NCBI RefSeq assembly: GCF_002914585.1
Contig: NZ_PDDM01000003.1
Coordinates: forward strand, 124,001 to 188,000
From: Pseudanabaena sp. BC1403
GTDB taxonomy: Bacteria > Cyanobacteriota > Cyanobacteriia > Pseudanabaenales > Pseudanabaenaceae
DNA length: 64,000 nucleotides
Direction of reading: 5' to 3'
In this document: in pieces, positions 35,983 through 45,470 of the stretch
Layout of the letters: every line of letters begins with the position of its first letter
How positions within the stretch are numbered: position 1 is the first letter of the stretch
Made by a program: the position numbers and the translations under genes
Notes under the pieces: generated by a model
What the model saw: the letters and a program-made list of their open reading frames with translations, nothing else
What the model was told of the DNA's origin: nothing
Database searches by the model: none

Positions 35983-36792
35983 TTACTTTTGAGATTTTGT
36001 AATATCTAAATTAAGAAATGGAACTGCACCATTTCCTCCCAATACTTGGGGAAACTTGCCATCCCATTTTTCGATCGCTTGTTTCTGTAACAACTCTGAT
36101 GTCAGTGTTTCACGCAAAAGTCGCTGTGCTTCGGCTTGTCCCTTAGCGCGGTTGATCGTGGCTTCAGCTTCTTGTTCGGCTTCTCTAGCAATATATACGG
36201 CTCGCTGAGCACGTTGCTCGGCAATTTGCTTTTCTTCTACCGCTTTAGAAAACTCAGTCGAGAAATTTAAATCAACGACACTGGTATCTAAAACAATAAT
36301 GCCGTACTTACTTAAGCGCTGACTCAAAGCTTCATCAAAATCTAGCTTTAGTTCATCACGCTTAGTGATCGCCTCTTCGACGGTGCGTCTTGCTGCGGCG
36401 ACCTTAAAAGATTCTTGAGTTTGCGGTGCGATAATTTTGGAAACAATATTTTGCAAAGTACCTTGAGTACGACGAATAGTCACGACTTCAATCGGATCAA
36501 GACGAAAGTTAATCGCAAAACTTGCCGTAAGCTGTTGCAAATCCTTAGTCGAGCTTTGAGCTGGGACTTCAAACTTCTGCACAGTCAAGTCATAAACATC
36601 GACTTGAGAAATTACAGGCGGCTTAAAATGAACTCCTTCGAGCAATACTCCATCTTTGGCTTTTCCCAATATGCTCAAAACGCCTGCTTCGCCAGGATTG
36701 ATAATTATAAATGAATTAAAACTGATAACCGCTAGAATTCCTACTATGGCAACTAGGACTAAGGATTGCCAGCTAGTTTCTTGGTCTTGCAT
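35983..36792 (-). CDS. Prohibitin (SPFH) family membrane protein
   Basis: 269 residues. One N-terminal membrane segment (~11-31), then an SPFH domain (IINPGEAGVLSILGK; VDVYDLTVQKFEVPAQSST) and a long coiled coil (EKQIAEQRAQRAVYIAREAEQEAEATINRAKGQAEAQ split by heptads). Forms ring or scaffold assemblies in membranes; cyanobacterial prohibitins are linked to thylakoid quality control. Downstream lies repeat copy C, upstream the repeats at 36828-36983. Confidence 0.92.
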   Translation of the reverse strand: MQDQETSWQSLVLVAIVGILAVISFNSFIIINPGEAGVLSILGKAKDGVLLEGVHFKPPVISQVDVYDLTVQKFEVPAQSSTKDLQQLTASFAINFRLDPIEVVTIRRTQGTLQNIVSKIIAPQTQESFKVAAARRTVEEAITKRDELKLDFDEALSQRLSKYGIIVLDTSVVDLNFSTEFSKAVEEKQIAEQRAQRAVYIAREAEQEAEATINRAKGQAEAQRLLRETLTSELLQKQAIEKWDGKFPQVLGGNGAVPFLNLDITKSQK

Positions 36793-36827
36793 TACTTTTT
36801 CCTATGATCTGTGGCTTTCGATCATAT

Positions 36828-36911
36828 CTCATTATAAAAATTGGTTTTGTTGAAAGTACGTCGCAGCAGCAATTCTCATTATAAAAATTGGTTTTGATGA
36901 AAGTCCGCCGC
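36828..36911. repeat. Direct repeat of the double-palindrome left end
   Basis: CTCATTATAAAAATTGG at 36828 recurs at 36875; both copies continue TTTTG(T/A)TGAAAGT(A/C)CG(T/C)CGC, so ~37 bp are repeated 47 bp apart. Confidence 0.85.
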
Positions 36912-36983
36912 TGGCGGACTTTCATCAAAACCAATTTTGTTGTTAGCAGCGCCGAAGGCGCTGCTAACAACAAAATTGGTTTT
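36884..36983. repeat. Double palindrome with a shared central arm, copy 1
   Basis: Order: X (AAAATTGGTTTT, 36884-36895), hairpin 1, X-complement (36927-36938), hairpin 2, X again (36972-36983). The central arm can pair left (26-bp stem, loop GCT) or right (27-bp stem, loop GAA), not both. Copy 2 at 53901-53997 keeps the layout with compensated base changes. It ends one base before the stop codon of the WD40 gene. Confidence 0.9.
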
Positions 36984-36984
36984 G

Positions 36985-39900
36985 TTATTGCTTACAGATT
37001 TGCTTTTGCTCTAGAGGTAATGTTGGCGTAGATTCAAGATAGTGATCAAGTAAATTACAACCTCGTTGGACTAATTCATTAAAATTTAATGTCTCCGCAT
37101 TCCATAATTTAAGGGTATTGTCTCGACTCGCTGAAACAATATTTTTGCTATCAGGGCTATAGGTTAGAGCATAAGCCTCTGCTGTATGTCCAGATAGAAT
37201 TTTGAGTAACTTGCCACTAGCACGATCCATGATTTTGATAGTTTTATCCGCATTTGCCGTAGCGATCGCCTTACCATCGGGACTAAAAGTCATCCCATAG
37301 ATCCAAGAATCAGCCGTAACCATGATCACTTGTTCCAGAACGCCTGTTTGAGCATTCCACAATTTTAATTTGCCATCCTTACCAGCCGATCCAATTTGTT
37401 TACCATCTGGGCTATAGGCAACCGCCAGACCTCCATTGCTATGTGCTTCCATCGTATGGATATTCTGACCATTGTTCACATTCCAAATTTTCACGGTTTG
37501 ATCATTACTTGTCGAGGCTAGGGACTGGCTATCAGGGCTAAAGGCGATCGACCAGACAGTCCCTGTATGTCCTTCCAACACATGCAAAAGTTGCGGATTG
37601 TCATCATCATTCCATTTCCATAGTTTAATTTTTTTATCCCATCCAAGGGTCGCTAAAATCTTTTGATCTGGGCTAAAGGTGGCATAGATCAACTTCGCTC
37701 CATGAATATTGAGCGAATGCAATAGCTTGCCTGTGGCACTATTCCAAATCTTTACGGTTTGATCATCACTTGCCGTGACTAGCTTCGTTCCATCATTATT
37801 AAAACTCACCCCATAGACTGTATCTTCATGCCCTTTGAGTTCCTGCCTGTAAGTTCCATCAGCATTCCAAAGACGTACAGTCTTATCAACACTGCCAGAA
37901 GCAAACATTTTCCCGTCAGGATTAAAAGCAACTGACCAAATACTACTTTTATGTCCATACAAAGTATTGAGTAATGTAGCTTTGAGATCCCAGAGCCGCA
38001 CTGTGCGATCTTTACTAGCTGATAGAAGATATTGACCATCAGGACTAAAGTTAACGTCAAAGATGCCATCGGTATGTCCACCTAGCTTCATTTCTAATGT
38101 TCCATCAGAGTTGAGGATTTGGATCGAACTATCTTGAGAACCAAGCGCAATCCGAACGCCATCGGCACTGAAATTTAAGCTCAACACATCAGTTGACGTT
38201 CCTTTCAATGCCCGCACAAATTGAATTTGACGATTCTGATCCTTAATTTGCCATAGCTTCACGGTTTCATCTCTACCCGAAGTTAACAGTTGTTGACCAT
38301 CAGGATGAAACTTCACACTGAAAAGTTCTTGATCATGGGCGATCGCACTTGTGAGTAAGTTACCTTGCAAATCCCAGAGTGCGATCGTGGTGTTTTTAGC
38401 CGTCACAATCAAGTTGCCATCGGGGCTAAAACTTGTATCTTGAATAGACCCTGCTTCTTTCTCAGAAGATTTATTGCCAACATTTTTAGGGTTTAATGTC
38501 AGCATCTCAATGCCGCGATCGCTATCCCAAAGTTTTACTGTGCCATCCTTACTGCCAGTCAGTAATCTTTTACCATCAGGATGAAAGTTTACCCTCAATA
38601 TGTCATCTTGGTGGGCATAGAACTTGCTAATCAACTTACCAGACTCAGTATCCCAAATCCGCACACTTTTGCCTTGCCCTGTGGATGCAATTTTTTTGCC
38701 ATCAGGGCTAAAACTTAAACCTCGAATATCCCTTGCGTGCAAACCAACTAACTGCGTGATCAATTTACCATTACGTTGATATAGATATACGCTTCCATCA
38801 AAACTACCAAGGGAAAGAATATTACCGTCAGGACTAAATTTCGCAGCATAAAATGGAGCATCTCTTTTTTTAGAAAAAAACCGATAGCGCTCACGGATGT
38901 TATAGACAATGGTTTGCAGATTTTCAAAGGTTGACTGGGTAATTCTAGTTTTATCAGTTCCTTCATCCGTATATTTTAACTTTTTCGCAGATTGGACAAT
39001 TGTCGCTAGTGATTCCAATTGGCGATTGAGCAAAAAGCTGGAGTTTGCTGAAGAAATCAAAGCTTCAATTTCACCAAACTCCGCAAGTTGACGCTGACGA
39101 TTTGCTTGAAAGGCTAAACCTGCCATTACAAATAAGCCCAGAACTGTTCCCACTAAGGCAAACTTAGTAAGACGACTAAGGTTAGCTTGGCTACGCTGAG
39201 CCGAGAATTGAACTTTACGCAACTCATTTAGTAAGCCCGTTTCTTGATTAGCCCGAATAAATGAAACTAGGTAGTCATGGACAAGTTGATAGCGATTGCT
39301 CGGCACTTCAGGCAATTGGAAGATTAAACCTGACCCAATTAAAATCTCTAAAACTAGATCAAGATCTTCAGTATTGCTTGAGTAAGACAGTAGCCCTGTT
39401 CGCAACTCATTGTGAGTAAGCAATGGGCGCTTACCTTGCTCATCAGTGAGCAAAATCAATACCTGTTGAGCAATAAAGGACGCATTACCACAAGCTTGTA
39501 TTACCTCTTCGACTGATTGCTCAACAAGGCGTTGTTTAGATCCCGCCGCCTGATAAGCCGAGAGGGTGGTGATATTACGATCTTGAAGTTGAGAGCCAAC
39601 TAGTTGTAGTTCGATCGGGCGCACAGATCCGCGATCGCCTGCGAGATCGCGCACCAACGCATCCACAAGAATCGGCTCAAGCGGAAAATTGGCATGTTCA
39701 GTAAGATTTTCGATCAGCGATTTAGCGTCAGAGGGGGAAAGATTCCCTAATGCATAACGAAAATTACGGCTTAAGATATCAACTTCTGGATAGGCTGCCT
39801 CTAGTTCTAAGAGCAAATAGAGATAGTCTTCACGGAGTGAAATTACTATTTTTAGTAAGGGAATTTTTAGGCAATTTTGCCAAAAGTCAATAAAAACTTG

Positions 39901-41952
39901 CCTTTCTTGTGGTTGAGGACAAGTAGAAAAGAATTCTTCAAATTGGTCAAAAATTAAAACAACCTGAGTACCATTTGCTGATAATTGTCTAAGTTTGTAC
40001 AATAGATTGAGAACATCGCGATCGCCATTTTTACGGCGCTCGATCAATCCATTCGATAGCGTATCGACCTTACTCGAAACATTTGCATCAGGACTGAGGT
40101 TGGGATAAATGGCAAGAGAGATCGCATTGATCCAATTGGTATAAACATGAATCTCGATCGGTAATAAATCTTGACCTGAGAGCGATCGCTGCAATAGTGC
40201 AGGAATCAGTCCAGCGTTGACCAATGAACTTTTGCCAACTCCTGACTCGCCATGAATTACGGTTAACTGATGCTCAATTGAGAGAATCCTTTCCACTAAG
40301 CGCTCCACATCTTGAGTCCGCCCCGATGCTGCGATCTCACCTGCATTAACATCAACCCTTCTCGCATCTAGCTCGGCAATACTGGAATTAGGAGAAAGTT
40401 GTTTCGGTTGCAAAGTACCAGCTCCGACAAAGGCTCTCAGTCCATATTGCTGCTCTAGAGAACGCTGTCTTTGCTTTGCTTTAAAGGCTTGGAGATAACG
40501 CCCTTGGGCAAAAGCAATATCATGAAAAGTATCAAGGAAACGAATATAAAGCTTTGGTTCATCATTAATATCAAAGCTAGCAATGGTTGATTCAATTACA
40601 TTTGAAGCAAGTTCTAGTTCTTTAAGCTGAAGATAGCTCTGGGTGAGTAAGAGTTGGTATTGACCTTGCTGAATATGGCGCATCCGCAACCAATTCTGGG
40701 GCAGGCTTTCTTCATTAAAATCAGGAACTTGATCTAACGTGGCAAGTGCTTTGGATGCATAATTTTTAACTTGCTGCCACAATCCTCTTTCGACAGCAAT
40801 TTTGGCTAAGTATCCATAATCTTGAGCAAGTTCAAGAGGGCTCTGCTGATGCAGTAGCAACAATGACTCAATCCATATTTTTAGTTCTTGCCATTGCTTA
40901 AGTTGTTCGAGGACACCACTATAGGCTCGGCTATATTTAGCAATTAAGTCAAACTGATTTTCTTGCTTAAAAGCAGCGATCGCTTCTTGAAAAAAATGTT
41001 TGGCTTTGTGCCAAGAATCTTGAGTCTGTCGCCCATTCACAAAGGAGTTATGCCACCACAAATTCCCTAAATAAAATAAAACAATCCCACTCTCGATCAG
41101 GCGATCGGCTTTTTGCCAATAGGCCAGACTGCACTGATAATAGATTTGAGAAACACTATGTACTTCACCCTGAGATTCTTCATAAACATCACTAGCCATT
41201 GCTTCCTCTGTTCGCCACAATAACCTCCCAAGAGCAAAGTCTAATTTTGCTTCTAATTCTAGAGAAATTTCTTGAGCATTTTTGTACTGAGAAATTCTCA
41301 GTTCGCGTCTTGCTAATTCTAGTTCACTATAGGAGAATGCTTCACTATCAGCATCGATTTTGGTGTCTTGCCAAAACAAGGGAATTTGAGGATCTCTGGC
41401 AATCTCAAACAATCGATCTACTTGTTGATGAACTTCTGCATCTAGTTGTTCATGACTCAATCCAAATTTGATCGGTGGCGCTGCCAAATTTGCCAGTTCA
41501 GGAGCTTTAATCCACAATTGTTGAATCTCACGATCATTCAGCCACAATACCAATGGAAAGTTAATTTGCTGCTTGAGGCGATCGCGAAATAGATTAGCTT
41601 CTAAAAATAAATCTTCTAAATGTTCGGGTCTAGTTTGCTCTAAGCCCAAACACATCAAGGCAGATATATGCTCAGTCTGACCATCACGCCAAAGATTTTG
41701 CCCAAAACCTTGCAATTTACTATAGAGAGTCTCAGGGGCTTCCTGCCACCAAAGCTCACGATAAGTAGAGCCTGTTTTTGAGCTTAATGATCTCAAAAGT
41801 TTTTGTCTAAGACTGCGGTAATTACAGTTAACAATAATCAGCGAAAAAGAGCCCTGAAATAGATTGATCGCTCTAGCTAATGTCTCTAGCGATCGCCCAT
41901 TGAGAGAATGTGCGTCTTCCACTTGTTTGATCGACTGTTCGATCTGAATCAC
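36985..41952 (-). CDS. Giant TPR / nSTAND NTPase / 14-blade WD40 membrane protein
   Basis: 1655 residues with the same layout as the 454-5229 protein: N-terminal alpha/beta domain (~1-190), TPR-like helices (~200-515, ending GLRAFVGAGTLQP), a STAND NTPase with Walker A GESGVGKSS (~566-574) and Walker B VVLIFDQFEE, then a membrane segment (~929-949, VGTVLGLFVMAGLAF), which the other protein lacks, and 14 diverged WD40 repeats (~1030-1625), enough for two seven-blade propellers. Unlike the first protein its blades are old and dissimilar. No ATPase partner gene adjoins it. Probably a sensor switch with its propellers on one side of the membrane; ligand unknown. Confidence 0.88.
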   Translation of the reverse strand: MIQIEQSIKQVEDAHSLNGRSLETLARAINLFQGSFSLIIVNCNYRSLRQKLLRSLSSKTGSTYRELWWQEAPETLYSKLQGFGQNLWRDGQTEHISALMCLGLEQTRPEHLEDLFLEANLFRDRLKQQINFPLVLWLNDREIQQLWIKAPELANLAAPPIKFGLSHEQLDAEVHQQVDRLFEIARDPQIPLFWQDTKIDADSEAFSYSELELARRELRISQYKNAQEISLELEAKLDFALGRLLWRTEEAMASDVYEESQGEVHSVSQIYYQCSLAYWQKADRLIESGIVLFYLGNLWWHNSFVNGRQTQDSWHKAKHFFQEAIAAFKQENQFDLIAKYSRAYSGVLEQLKQWQELKIWIESLLLLHQQSPLELAQDYGYLAKIAVERGLWQQVKNYASKALATLDQVPDFNEESLPQNWLRMRHIQQGQYQLLLTQSYLQLKELELASNVIESTIASFDINDEPKLYIRFLDTFHDIAFAQGRYLQAFKAKQRQRSLEQQYGLRAFVGAGTLQPKQLSPNSSIAELDARRVDVNAGEIAASGRTQDVERLVERILSIEHQLTVIHGESGVGKSSLVNAGLIPALLQRSLSGQDLLPIEIHVYTNWINAISLAIYPNLSPDANVSSKVDTLSNGLIERRKNGDRDVLNLLYKLRQLSANGTQVVLIFDQFEEFFSTCPQPQERQVFIDFWQNCLKIPLLKIVISLREDYLYLLLELEAAYPEVDILSRNFRYALGNLSPSDAKSLIENLTEHANFPLEPILVDALVRDLAGDRGSVRPIELQLVGSQLQDRNITTLSAYQAAGSKQRLVEQSVEEVIQACGNASFIAQQVLILLTDEQGKRPLLTHNELRTGLLSYSSNTEDLDLVLEILIGSGLIFQLPEVPSNRYQLVHDYLVSFIRANQETGLLNELRKVQFSAQRSQANLSRLTKFALVGTVLGLFVMAGLAFQANRQRQLAEFGEIEALISSANSSFLLNRQLESLATIVQSAKKLKYTDEGTDKTRITQSTFENLQTIVYNIRERYRFFSKKRDAPFYAAKFSPDGNILSLGSFDGSVYLYQRNGKLITQLVGLHARDIRGLSFSPDGKKIASTGQGKSVRIWDTESGKLISKFYAHQDDILRVNFHPDGKRLLTGSKDGTVKLWDSDRGIEMLTLNPKNVGNKSSEKEAGSIQDTSFSPDGNLIVTAKNTTIALWDLQGNLLTSAIAHDQELFSVKFHPDGQQLLTSGRDETVKLWQIKDQNRQIQFVRALKGTSTDVLSLNFSADGVRIALGSQDSSIQILNSDGTLEMKLGGHTDGIFDVNFSPDGQYLLSASKDRTVRLWDLKATLLNTLYGHKSSIWSVAFNPDGKMFASGSVDKTVRLWNADGTYRQELKGHEDTVYGVSFNNDGTKLVTASDDQTVKIWNSATGKLLHSLNIHGAKLIYATFSPDQKILATLGWDKKIKLWKWNDDDNPQLLHVLEGHTGTVWSIAFSPDSQSLASTSNDQTVKIWNVNNGQNIHTMEAHSNGGLAVAYSPDGKQIGSAGKDGKLKLWNAQTGVLEQVIMVTADSWIYGMTFSPDGKAIATANADKTIKIMDRASGKLLKILSGHTAEAYALTYSPDSKNIVSASRDNTLKLWNAETLNFNELVQRGCNLLDHYLESTPTLPLEQKQICKQ

Positions 41953-42026
41953 TTGTCTCGTTTTACCGCGATTACAATACTGTCATTTATACAGACATAC
42001 TACTACAGACATAGTTGCCACTGAAA

Positions 42027-42070
42027 CTCACAAGATTAGAAGCGCTGCAAAGCGCTTCTAATCTTGTGAG
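42027..42070. repeat. 20-bp perfect palindrome
   Basis: Arms beginning CTCACAAGATTAG, loop GCAA, between divergent genes. Confidence 0.9.
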
Positions 42071-42083
42071 TAAAAAACGCTAC

Positions 42084-42125
42084 AATTGTTAAAAATTGTA
42101 AAGACTTTTACGATTTTTAACAATT
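42084..42125. promoter_or_regulatory. AT-rich inverted repeat just upstream of the DUF4079 gene
   Basis: AATTGTTAAAAATTGTAA (42084-42101) and complement (42108-42125), one mismatch, ending 26 bases before the ATG. Could be an operator or a leader hairpin. Confidence 0.4.
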
Positions 42126-42151
42126 TTCCCATCTAAAATTACTCCAAATCT

Positions 42152-42643
42152 ATGACTGAATTTGCTACTAAACTCGTTGAGTCACTCCAGCCAATTTCCG
42201 ATCGATTTAAATCCCTCAATGTGCCAGAACCAGTCACCCATTGGGGACATCCATTTTTTATGGGGATCGTCATTGTGGCTATGGGATCTTTTGTGGCAAT
42301 TTCAGGATGGCGCAGCCGCACTACCGCAGATCCTGAAGTTGCAACCAAAAACAGAGCCGATCATCGTAAGGTTGCACCGCTCATGACCGTATTCTTGGCT
42401 ACAGGCTACACAGGCGGATTGCTGTCCCTTGTCATGCAAGGGAAACCACTGCTAGAGAGTCCCCATTTCATTACAGGCTCAGTGGTATTAACTTTGCTAG
42501 CGATCAATGGCGCAATTTCACTCACTGGTTTTGGTGGTAATCAGCCATTGCTTCGCAATGCTCATGCCTATCTAGGTAGTGCGATCGTGCTGCTTTTAGT
42601 TGCCCATGCCTTTCTAGGACTGAAGCTCGGTCTTTCTATATAA
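42152..42643 (+). CDS. DUF4079 family membrane protein
   Basis: 163 residues with about four membrane segments (first ~33-52, last ~139-160). Histidines near membrane ends (THWGHPFFMG, NRADHRKVAP, SPHFITGS, RNAHAYLG, VAHAFLG) recall the DUF4079 family of cyanobacteria and plastids, proposed to be heme-binding; function unproven. Single gene between the second giant WD40 gene and the 812-residue protein. Confidence 0.8.
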   Translation: MTEFATKLVESLQPISDRFKSLNVPEPVTHWGHPFFMGIVIVAMGSFVAISGWRSRTTADPEVATKNRADHRKVAPLMTVFLATGYTGGLLSLVMQGKPLLESPHFITGSVVLTLLAINGAISLTGFGGNQPLLRNAHAYLGSAIVLLLVAHAFLGLKLGLSI

Positions 42644-42739
42644 CTGATGTTACGTAGAACGAAGATGTCAAACCTCTGCGTAACATGAGTAAATTACCCA
42701 AACTTGTAAAGTTTGGGTTTGATCGAAAACTGCTTTAAG

Positions 42740-42774
42740 ACCAAAGATGTACCGCTTCGCGATACATCTTTGGT
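42740..42774. repeat. Short palindrome ACCAAAGATGTA
   Basis: 12-bp arms around CCGCTTCGCGA, followed by TTGCTATACA, a flank seen near several other palindromes. Another small inverted repeat (ATGTTACG...CGTAACAT) is at ~42646-42687. Confidence 0.7.
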
Positions 42775-42856
42775 TTTAATTGCTATACAAGCCTAGATGG
42801 GTTAGTATTTGCGATAACTAAGCACACCTTACCGCCTTAACACGCGATCGCCGAAT

Positions 42857-45295
42857 ATGGAAAACTGGGAGTTTTTGCTACAACGCAAAGGTGACAAGTC
42901 CTGGTTGCCCTTAGAATCTCCAACTGTAGAGATCTTGGAAGGGCAGTACCGACTTGCTGCACGCTCTGCTTTAGCAAATGCGCTAGTTGGGATTGCGATC
43001 GCCTATCGCCCTCTCGCAGATGTGCGGCATCAACCCCTGCAACAAAAAATTGCCAAACGTATCAGTCATGATGGGTTGCTGATCGTCATGCCTTACACCA
43101 ACTTTGTACCAGGGATATGGCAGATTGATTGCATAGCTACAGAATCTGACCGAGAATCTGGCTCAGAATCAGCTAACACCAACTTAATCCCTGCATGGAA
43201 AAAAACAGTAAAGTTTGATGTAATTCAAATCTCTGCAGAAGCTAGCTTCGACTGGCAATATAACGAAGTTGAAGAAGATTTAGAAACGCCTACCGAACTT
43301 GCCAATGAATCACATACTAATGCATTAGGAATCATCCAAACTGAGCCAACCCCTCTAATTTATAGCTCACCAATTCTTGATATTGCTGAGCAAAGATCAA
43401 CTGAACTCGTCGAATCGATGTTTGAGGAGTTTGCACTCTTTAATGATGAGGACGAAGAAGAAGTTGATGGTGATTCTCAAGATCTAGAATCAGAAACAGA
43501 ATCTCTGGGCGATCGCCCTAATCTAATAGGACAGGTAGAAGCATATGGCTCAAACGTTTTAACAGACGGAGATGCACCACCACGTATTTTATTACGTTTA
43601 AAGCAGCCTCAATATATTCTTAATGAAGACAATAGCTTCAATCTCACAGGAGAAGTCTATGCTCAAGGGGAAATCGAGGTGAGTCTCAAAGATCCACAGA
43701 CCCTTGATATCGTCGTAAATCAACGCTTCGTGATCGCTAATTCTAGCGATCGCAATCCAGCAACTGGCGCAACGTCCTTCACTTATCAGATCATTGTGCC
43801 GCCACCTTCAGAGATACAAGTTCTGATTGGTGAAGTACAAATCCATCCCCAGCAAGACTTTCAACAGGATAGCGATTTGTATGTGACGCAACAAGCGATC
43901 GCGGTTTCCTATCCTGCTTCACGAGTTCTGCCCGAACTCATTAAAGAAGCCCAGAAATATTCTCCCCAAGAACCAACTCTCAGTTCTCAAAACACAGAAA
44001 CATCTAGCAATCAGCCTAGTTACCAACAATTTCCACAGAGTTTTCCACAGGTATCAGCACCAACAGAAAATCAACCTAGAAGTCTATCAACAAAGCCAAA
44101 GCCAGCCAATTCACTTAGTCTTCCACCTATACCTTCTAACAAGACTAAAGCTAATCAGGGAGAGGAATTAAAACAACAAATACCTACCAATTCTTTGTCA
44201 TTACCACCTTTACCATCTCTACAAAATAGGACTATTAATCAAGCTTATAATCCCCCTAATTCTGAAATAACCGATGATTATTCTCAAAGTTTTCCACAGG
44301 AAGACGCAGACAGTCCGCAGGAAATCGAGTCGGGATTTAATCTAACAAATATTGGTGATTTAGCTGATAGCGATCGCCAAATTCCATCAAACTCTGAAGA
44401 AGAACCAGAGCTACTTTACAGTTTTGAAGAAGAACTTCCCCAAAACTACGAAGAGCTTCTAGAAAATCTGCCAAGTCCTCATATTCAGTCTTCCCGTAAT
44501 CGGAGCAATAGTTTTCTCAATAAGCTACAAACTCTATCTGCCGATGCGATCGCTGTCCAAAAAGCCAACCAACGCACCGAAGAGCTATTGCTTGACACCT
44601 TTGCTCCCAGAGATCCTTTGCTAGCAGATGATTTACCAAGTGCTTCTACTAGTGCCATTGATCTCGACAACCCCGAACAACCTCCCCGAACGATCACTGA
44701 GGCTACCAGCCTTGCAGAACTAGATCTCGAACTTGATGTTGAGCTTGATCGGTTACTAACACCTGAATCTGATTTAATTCTAAATGAATATGTTTGGGAA
44801 GACCCCATTGATTCCAACACTTTCCCAATTAGCACTGTGTCAAGCCAAAATTCCACTGCTGCCACTTTGTCTGAGACTGCCCAAACTATCCGCAATATTC
44901 AAGAATCTTCACCACAGGCTTTATCGGATCAAGAGCCAATTCCCATCCCTGAAATCATTATTCCTACAGGTGAGCTAATTTCAGGAACACCGATGCTAGT
45001 AACCGTACGATTACCTGCGCTTGCTCCTAAATTCTTTGTAAAATTCTGGATCAAAGATTTGCAAACGCGGATGATTGTCGATGGGCCACGTTGGCTATTA
45101 GATTTTAGTACTGTTCCCAATGCCGAGTATATCGAAACTCGCACGAACATCTCGATTCCGCTCAGTAGTATTGATGTTTCTTTTGAAGCGATCGCGATCG
45201 AAGCCCAAACCCAACGCGAAAGTCATAAAGTGAGGGTCACTCGCGCCGTTACTCCACCCAACTTGGCTCAAGACAAAGATTTTGATGATCCATAA
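42857..45295 (+). CDS. Large conserved cyanobacterial protein, Pro/Ser/Glu-rich centre
   Basis: 812 residues, function unknown. The N-terminal ~90 residues (MENWEFLLQRKGDKSWLPLE) look globular and have the pattern of conserved cyanobacterial proteins; residues ~180-320 contain a beta-rich part (PRILLRLKQPQYILNEDN; FNLTGEVYAQG). The centre (~350-650) is a long low-complexity linker with repeated PNSLSLPPLP and many Asn, Ser, Glu. The last ~130 residues are beta-rich again (MLVTVRLPALAPKFFVKFWIKD). No signal peptide or membrane segment. Stands alone. Confidence 0.85.
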   Translation: MENWEFLLQRKGDKSWLPLESPTVEILEGQYRLAARSALANALVGIAIAYRPLADVRHQPLQQKIAKRISHDGLLIVMPYTNFVPGIWQIDCIATESDRESGSESANTNLIPAWKKTVKFDVIQISAEASFDWQYNEVEEDLETPTELANESHTNALGIIQTEPTPLIYSSPILDIAEQRSTELVESMFEEFALFNDEDEEEVDGDSQDLESETESLGDRPNLIGQVEAYGSNVLTDGDAPPRILLRLKQPQYILNEDNSFNLTGEVYAQGEIEVSLKDPQTLDIVVNQRFVIANSSDRNPATGATSFTYQIIVPPPSEIQVLIGEVQIHPQQDFQQDSDLYVTQQAIAVSYPASRVLPELIKEAQKYSPQEPTLSSQNTETSSNQPSYQQFPQSFPQVSAPTENQPRSLSTKPKPANSLSLPPIPSNKTKANQGEELKQQIPTNSLSLPPLPSLQNRTINQAYNPPNSEITDDYSQSFPQEDADSPQEIESGFNLTNIGDLADSDRQIPSNSEEEPELLYSFEEELPQNYEELLENLPSPHIQSSRNRSNSFLNKLQTLSADAIAVQKANQRTEELLLDTFAPRDPLLADDLPSASTSAIDLDNPEQPPRTITEATSLAELDLELDVELDRLLTPESDLILNEYVWEDPIDSNTFPISTVSSQNSTAATLSETAQTIRNIQESSPQALSDQEPIPIPEIIIPTGELISGTPMLVTVRLPALAPKFFVKFWIKDLQTRMIVDGPRWLLDFSTVPNAEYIETRTNISIPLSSIDVSFEAIAIEAQTQRESHKVRVTRAVTPPNLAQDKDFDDP

Positions 45296-45338
45296 AAAGG
45301 CTGGATTTGCACTAAGGGACTTACACAAAATAATCGAT

Positions 45339-45383
45339 CCCCAAAATATAGCGGCGGGCGCAGCCCGCCGCTATATTTTGGGG
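45339..45383. terminator. 21-bp perfect palindrome after the 812-aa gene
   Basis: Arms beginning CCCCAAAATATAGC, loop GCA; convergent gene boundary. Confidence 0.8.
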
Positions 45384-45417
45384 TTTTATAAGGATCATTT
45401 TTTCTTTGGAGTTCCCT

Positions 45418-45470
45418 AAACTCAAAAAGAAAGAGCCGATGCAAAGCATCGGCTCTTTCTTTTTGAGTTT
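45418..45470. terminator. 25-bp perfect palindrome at the psb32 stop
   Basis: Arms beginning AAACTCAAAAAGAAAG, loop AAA. It reaches the psb32 stop codon. Confidence 0.85.
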
